From the NCBI GenBank assembly GCA_964460655.1, contig CAYWSH010000078.1:1-15449 (forward strand): a stretch of 15,449 nt of DNA, written 5' to 3'. Shown here one piece after another: positions 12,261-15,449 of the stretch; position 1 is the stretch's first letter; each line of letters begins with the position of its first letter. Position numbers and translations under genes: made by a program. The DNA comes from CAVUAF01 sp964460655 (GTDB taxonomy: Bacteria; Acidobacteriota; Terriglobia; Terriglobales; Acidobacteriaceae). The notes beneath the pieces were generated by a model. That model was not told the DNA's origin and did no database searches. It saw nothing but the letters and a program-made list of their open reading frames with translations.

Positions 12261-13883
12261 TCACTTCCTCACGAACGCGATGTTCCGCACACGTCCGGCG
12301 AACAATTGCATCCCGTTGATCTGCCCATTCGCGCCGCGGGTGAAGGCGAGCATACCGCCGGATGTGCCTTGGAATTCATCGCGCACCGTCATCTCGGCCG
12401 TGCGCGGCTCGTTCCAGCCGACCTGCACGCTGAGCTTGCCGTCCTTCGCCGAGACCTTGTACGTAGCGAGCAATTCGTCGCTGTAGTACGAGCCGGCGTA
12501 CTCGGCGAGCTGGGTGTCGTTCGGCGTCTCGCGCTCGTAGCGCTCGAAAGTGCGTGGCGGTGTGTCCACCAGGCGCAGCGTCAGTTGCTTCGTAACGGGA
12601 TCGAACGTGAGCTCGTTGCCGCTCTCGGTCATCAGCCGATTCGGACCGGCAGGGAAGTAGCGGCCGCCGCGCGTCTCCAACGCACCCTCGCGAACGCGCG
12701 TCGTAAGCAGGTCATGCTCCGCGGCGTAGCGATACGTACCTGCGTACGGCGCGAGATCAACGACGCTGGCGCTCTTGTTCTGCGGCGACGCCGGCGGCGG
12801 CGCGAGCTGTTTCTCCAGATAGATGTCCGCCACTTTGTAGGCGAGTCCGCCAGGATTCGCAGTTGCCAGGTTGCACAGCGTGATGACGCTGAACTTCTGC
12901 TCGGGGAAGCGCAGGATCTCGGTGCGATAGCCGAAGAGCGCGCCTCCATGCTCGACGACCGGCAGGCCGCGATACTTCGAGATGACGAGGCCCAGCGCGT
13001 AGTCGATCGGCTTGCCGCTGTTCAGCACACCGCGCGTCTGCAGCTCGGTGAGCAGGGTGCCCTTGCCGAGTTTGTTGGCGTAGAAGTTGCGGTCCCAGAG
13101 CAACAGGTCTTCGACGCTCGACATCAGGCCGCCGTCGCCGACCTTGTCGAAATTGGTCGACCAATTGATCTGGAATCCACCGCTCTGCCGCGGCGAGTAC
13201 GCCGCCACGCGGTTCGGCAGCACGACGCGATGGTCGTCGAAGAAGCGCGTATGCGTCATGCCGAGCGGCTGGAAGATGTTCTCCTCGGTGAACTGCGCGA
13301 ACGTCTTGCCGGTGGCGCGGTGCACCGCTTCGGCGAGCAGGACAAAGTTGCTATTGCTATAGAGATACTCGGCGCCGGGCTCGAAGTTCAGCGCCTTCTG
13401 CCGCGCGATCAGGTCAATGAACTCGGGGACAGGATGCACGTCCTCAGCGTGTCCGCCGGCGAGGTCGAGCAGCGCCAGCACATCGCGGATGCCGCTGGTG
13501 TGGTGCAGCATGTGCCGCAGCGTGATCGTTTTGCCCCCGCCGGAAGAATAGTCCCGCAGCTCAGGGAACCACTTGCGGACGTCGTCATCGAGCGAGAGCT
13601 TGCCTTGCTCGGCCGCCAGCACCACGGCCGCCGCCGTGAACTGCTTCGACACCGACCCCATGTAGAACACCGACTGCGACGTGAGCGGCACGTTCAGCTC
13701 GATGGAGCCGAGCCCGTATCCGTGCTGATAGATGTACTCACCGTTCTGCACGACGCCCAGCGCACAGCCTGGTGATCCGGGCGCGGTGAACGCGGCGAAG
13801 GCTTGGTCGACTTTGTCGGAGCGGTCGTCGGCGAGGGCGACGGCGAGGAGAAAGGGGATCGCGAGAAGCAGGCGGCGAATCAT
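12261..13883 (-). CDS. Exported serine hydrolase, class C beta-lactamase/PBP-like
   Basis: 540 aa with an N-terminal signal sequence (MIRRLLLAIPFLLAVALA) and a serine beta-lactamase-like domain. The nucleophile motif is SVSK (Ser77-Lys80), the second motif YSN (175-177) and the third HGG (312-314), the pattern of AmpC-like peptidases/esterases (Pfam Beta-lactamase). About 150 extra C-terminal residues (from about 390) form a mostly beta-strand module, seen here as repeated YAGTYRY and YAGSYYSDE units. Such proteins act in the periplasm on peptides, D-amino-acid substrates or esters; true beta-lactamase activity cannot be claimed. ATG 13883 begins the signal peptide, although its ribosome binding site is weak. 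It is convergent with truB and divergent from the 13934 gene. Confidence 0.92.
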   Translation of the reverse strand: MIRRLLLAIPFLLAVALADDRSDKVDQAFAAFTAPGSPGCALGVVQNGEYIYQHGYGLGSIELNVPLTSQSVFYMGSVSKQFTAAAVVLAAEQGKLSLDDDVRKWFPELRDYSSGGGKTITLRHMLHHTSGIRDVLALLDLAGGHAEDVHPVPEFIDLIARQKALNFEPGAEYLYSNSNFVLLAEAVHRATGKTFAQFTEENIFQPLGMTHTRFFDDHRVVLPNRVAAYSPRQSGGFQINWSTNFDKVGDGGLMSSVEDLLLWDRNFYANKLGKGTLLTELQTRGVLNSGKPIDYALGLVISKYRGLPVVEHGGALFGYRTEILRFPEQKFSVITLCNLATANPGGLAYKVADIYLEKQLAPPPASPQNKSASVVDLAPYAGTYRYAAEHDLLTTRVREGALETRGGRYFPAGPNRLMTESGNELTFDPVTKQLTLRLVDTPPRTFERYERETPNDTQLAEYAGSYYSDELLATYKVSAKDGKLSVQVGWNEPRTAEMTVRDEFQGTSGGMLAFTRGANGQINGMQLFAGRVRNIAFVRK

Positions 13884-13933
13884 GGCCGCGGAGTCTAGCA
13901 GGGTCTACGGAGAGCCGTACAATCACGGTTCGA

Positions 13934-14508
13934 GTGGAGACCCGCGAACGAGCGCGCGCGAGGGCAGTCAAGCAGGCACAGAACGTGCTGGCTGGGTTGT
14001 TGGGCGCCTTTTGGGTGCTACCGATGCTGGTCTTCTGGTACGAGGCGTTTGATGCTCGCAGGCCGCTGGTACCGTTGGGCTATCTGGTCTGCTCGTTAGG
14101 AGGGTTCGTTGCGGCCTTTCTGCCGGAATCGTATTTCCGGCCACGGTCATTCGAGTCTGCAAGGTTCTATGAGGCGGTGGGCGTACGGCAGTTCGGCCGT
14201 TTCATGATGCATGGCGAATTCATGAACCGGAGGATCAGGAAGGCTGTCCCTGGCTATCGCTTCCTTAGCGGGCGTGATTCCATGCGCCGGGTCGAGGCCG
14301 GCACACGGGAGAGCGAGCGCGGCCATGTCCTGATGCTGGGCTGTCAGGCGTGCCGGCTACGGTGTACGCGATGGAATCAGGTTGGCCCAGGTTCGCCGCC
14401 TATATGGTGGCAGTGAACATCGTTCTGAACGTCTACCCGATCATGCTGCAGCGCTATACACGCGCGCGGATTCGCAGGACGCTGCGTGATCAGCCGGTAT
14501 CACAGTGA
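13934..14508 (+). pseudogene. CrtO-like membrane acyltransferase-family gene, frameshifted
   Basis: The first frame (GTG 13934 to about 14340) encodes a two-helix membrane segment, ESYFRPRSFESARFYEAVGV, a GYRFLSGRDSM stretch and RESERGHVLML. It then runs out of family resemblance into a short tail ending at 14416. The next frame from 14341 continues the protein as LSGVPATVYAMES, a further hydrophobic helix and NVYPIMLQRYTRARIRR, ending at TGA 14508. Joined, they give about 191 aa resembling glycosyl-diaponeurosporenoate acyltransferase (CrtO-like) membrane proteins; substrate unknown. The break lies at a GGG run near 14338-14340 and fits one missing base. A TACAAT at 13918-13923 could drive an almost leaderless GTG start, but no -35 is seen. 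Sequencing error or true pseudogene cannot be told apart here. Confidence 0.75.
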
Positions 14509-14569
14509 CGTCCTCTTTGCTCCGCTGCCAGCACCGGGAGTGTACAAGGCGGGAACGTCGCTAGCGAAC

Positions 14570-15388
14570 CTATTGCTTCAAGCGGCGAAGCATTATCTCC
14601 TTGATCCGCGCGGGGGTGATTCCGTGGTGGAACTCCTGCGAAAGGGAATGATCGGTGTCCTCGAGTTCAAAGTGCGGTCGCTCGCCTGGCGCTTGGATGT
14701 GAGCGTACATTTTGAGGTTGAGGGTGTCGCGGTAGTCGGCGATGTTGGTTGTCAGCCAGGAGAACATGGGCGGAAGATCTTTCCTACGCTCATCGTCCCA
14801 CACCGACTGCAGCGTCTTGAAGTTCTCGCGGCTTAGAGATCCCCAAACGCCCCAACGAAATGTTTCGTCGGTGCCAAGGATGGGAAGATGGATGTTGCCG
14901 CGCACGAAGAAGTACTCGTCGTCGATGGTGCAGCGGTCCGCGTCGAGCATCGAGCGGGATTTGCGCCATGGCATGAGGAGGTTCTTCCTCGAACCGGCGC
15001 GGTGTTCCTCAGTCCATGCGGCCGGAAAGTCGTGGCCGAAGTCAAAGCAAGCACCCGTATGCCACTCTTCACAGGTGCCACACTTCCAGCGCATATCAGC
15101 GAGGTCGTCCAGCGTAACTGCAGTGCGCGTGTTCCGAATGCGCGACCGGCTGTAGCAGCCAGAACAGAGAAGAGATATCGAGGTGAGCTTTTCGGACTCC
15201 TCGTTCCAGCCGTCGTAGGCGGCACGAATCTTCTCGCAGTCGTCGCACCAGGCATCAGGAAAGGGATTGTCAGGAGTGGGGTCGTTCCGGTTAAACCCTT
15301 GGCCCACGGCCGGCGCTAGCAGGTGATTGCAAACGAAGGCCTTTCCGCGCTCGCCGTGCTCTTCGCAAAGGATGTGTTCGTCAGACAT
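14570..15388 (-). CDS. Zinc-cluster N-terminal region fused to DUF2199
   Basis: 272 aa. The C-terminal part (about residues 100-272) matches DUF2199. It starts CGTCEEWHTGACFDFG, continues through LDADRCTIDDEYFFVRGNIHLPI and WGVWGSLSRENF, and ends with HFELEDTDHSLSQEFHHGIT. DUF2199 proteins have no established function. The N-terminal 85 residues hold paired metal-binding candidates: Cys8/His11 with Cys20/His22, and Cys48/Cys51 with Cys75/Cys78. Cys103/Cys106 open the DUF2199 part. No signal peptide or membrane helix is seen, so it is probably cytosolic. ATG 15388 begins MSDEHILCEEHG; the upstream region is AT-richer than the rest of the window and holds ATAACG repeats. The gene converges on the frameshifted CrtO-like gene. 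Confidence 0.85.
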   Translation of the reverse strand: MSDEHILCEEHGERGKAFVCNHLLAPAVGQGFNRNDPTPDNPFPDAWCDDCEKIRAAYDGWNEESEKLTSISLLCSGCYSRSRIRNTRTAVTLDDLADMRWKCGTCEEWHTGACFDFGHDFPAAWTEEHRAGSRKNLLMPWRKSRSMLDADRCTIDDEYFFVRGNIHLPILGTDETFRWGVWGSLSRENFKTLQSVWDDERRKDLPPMFSWLTTNIADYRDTLNLKMYAHIQAPGERPHFELEDTDHSLSQEFHHGITPARIKEIMLRRLKQ

Positions 15389-15390
15389 AA

Positions 15391-15418
15391 ATAACGTCCG
15401 ATAACGGATATTACGTTA
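15391..15418. promoter_or_regulatory. Possible operator upstream of the DUF2199 gene
   Basis: ATAACG occurs twice with a 10-bp period (15391-15396, 15401-15406), and TAACGT (15392-15397) is inverted as ACGTTA (15413-15418). It starts two bases upstream of the start codon, in a locally AT-rich stretch with a TAATAT -10-like hexamer on the minus strand (15408-15413). No regulator can be named. Confidence 0.35.
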
Positions 15419-15449
15419 ACTACGCGAAATCTCGCGCCAATCGAGGGCT

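Noticed and set aside
12180..13775. A 531-codon open frame on the plus strand
   Set aside because: It lies antisense to the serine hydrolase, whose signal peptide and SVSK, YSN and HGG motifs are clear. The antisense product has the Arg/Gln/Val-rich look of a GC-driven shadow and no family resemblance.
13918..13923. TACAAT as a promoter for the CrtO-like gene
   Set aside because: No -35 resembling TTGACA lies 16-18 bp upstream, so it is mentioned only as a possibility in the gene entry.
1..15449. tRNA, rRNA or known riboswitch
   Set aside because: No cloverleaf with conserved GTTCGA-type T-arm and no rRNA wording was found on reading; in particular no TPP-riboswitch-like sequence precedes thiO.

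Overview
The window is a GC-rich, densely coded bacterial chromosome segment. It most resembles Acidobacteriota (Terriglobia / Koribacter-like soil lineage). This assignment rests on recalled family resemblance, not on a search. The main pointers are the N-terminus of SMC with its long acidic insert, a small coiled-coil protein next to a PilZ/GAF/TonB hybrid, a membrane-anchored coiled-coil protein of a type I associate with this phylum, and many small palindromic intergenic repeats. There is no phage, plasmid, IS, CRISPR or RNA gene that I can support.

Layout. 1-1634 (-): N-terminal half of smc, cut by the window edge, with a TTG start. 1635-2192: repeat-bearing gap. 2193-3563 (-): M20 metallopeptidase. 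3564-3805: repeat-bearing gap. 3806-4469 (-): a DUF962/Mpo1-like membrane protein preceded by a small three-helix membrane protein. 4558-5385 (-): tocopherol/UbiE-type SAM methyltransferase. 5453-6520 (-): ThiO-like glycine oxidase. 6589-8867 (+): two-gene unit of a short coiled-coil protein and a 686-aa PilZ-GAF-transmembrane-TonB protein. 8869-9447 (-): class D-like sortase, tail to tail with the TonB gene. 9568-10392 (+): membrane-anchored coiled-coil protein with a near-consensus sigma70 promoter and a good terminator. 10475-11182 (-): rhomboid protease. 11291-12169 (+): truB. 12261-13883 (-): secreted or periplasmic serine beta-lactamase-like hydrolase. 13934-14508 (+): CrtO-like membrane acyltransferase-family gene broken by a frameshift. 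14570-15388 (-): zinc-cluster plus DUF2199 protein.

The genes are mostly single units that do not form one pathway. Housekeeping functions (smc, thiO, truB) are interleaved with envelope functions (TonB hybrid, sortase, rhomboid, secreted hydrolase). The best candidate for something little described is the 6589-8867 pair. One polypeptide there joins a cytoplasmic c-di-GMP-type PilZ domain and a cysteine-bearing GAF domain to a periplasmic TonB C-terminal domain. Its membrane helix lacks the histidine that couples classical TonB to ExbB/ExbD.

The second theme is repeats. A 19-bp palindrome occurs once inside the smc reading frame and once in an intergenic gap. Two GC-rich hairpins at 10411 and 12200 differ by a compensatory base-pair change. 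A large imperfect inverted repeat fills the rhomboid/truB divergent promoter region.
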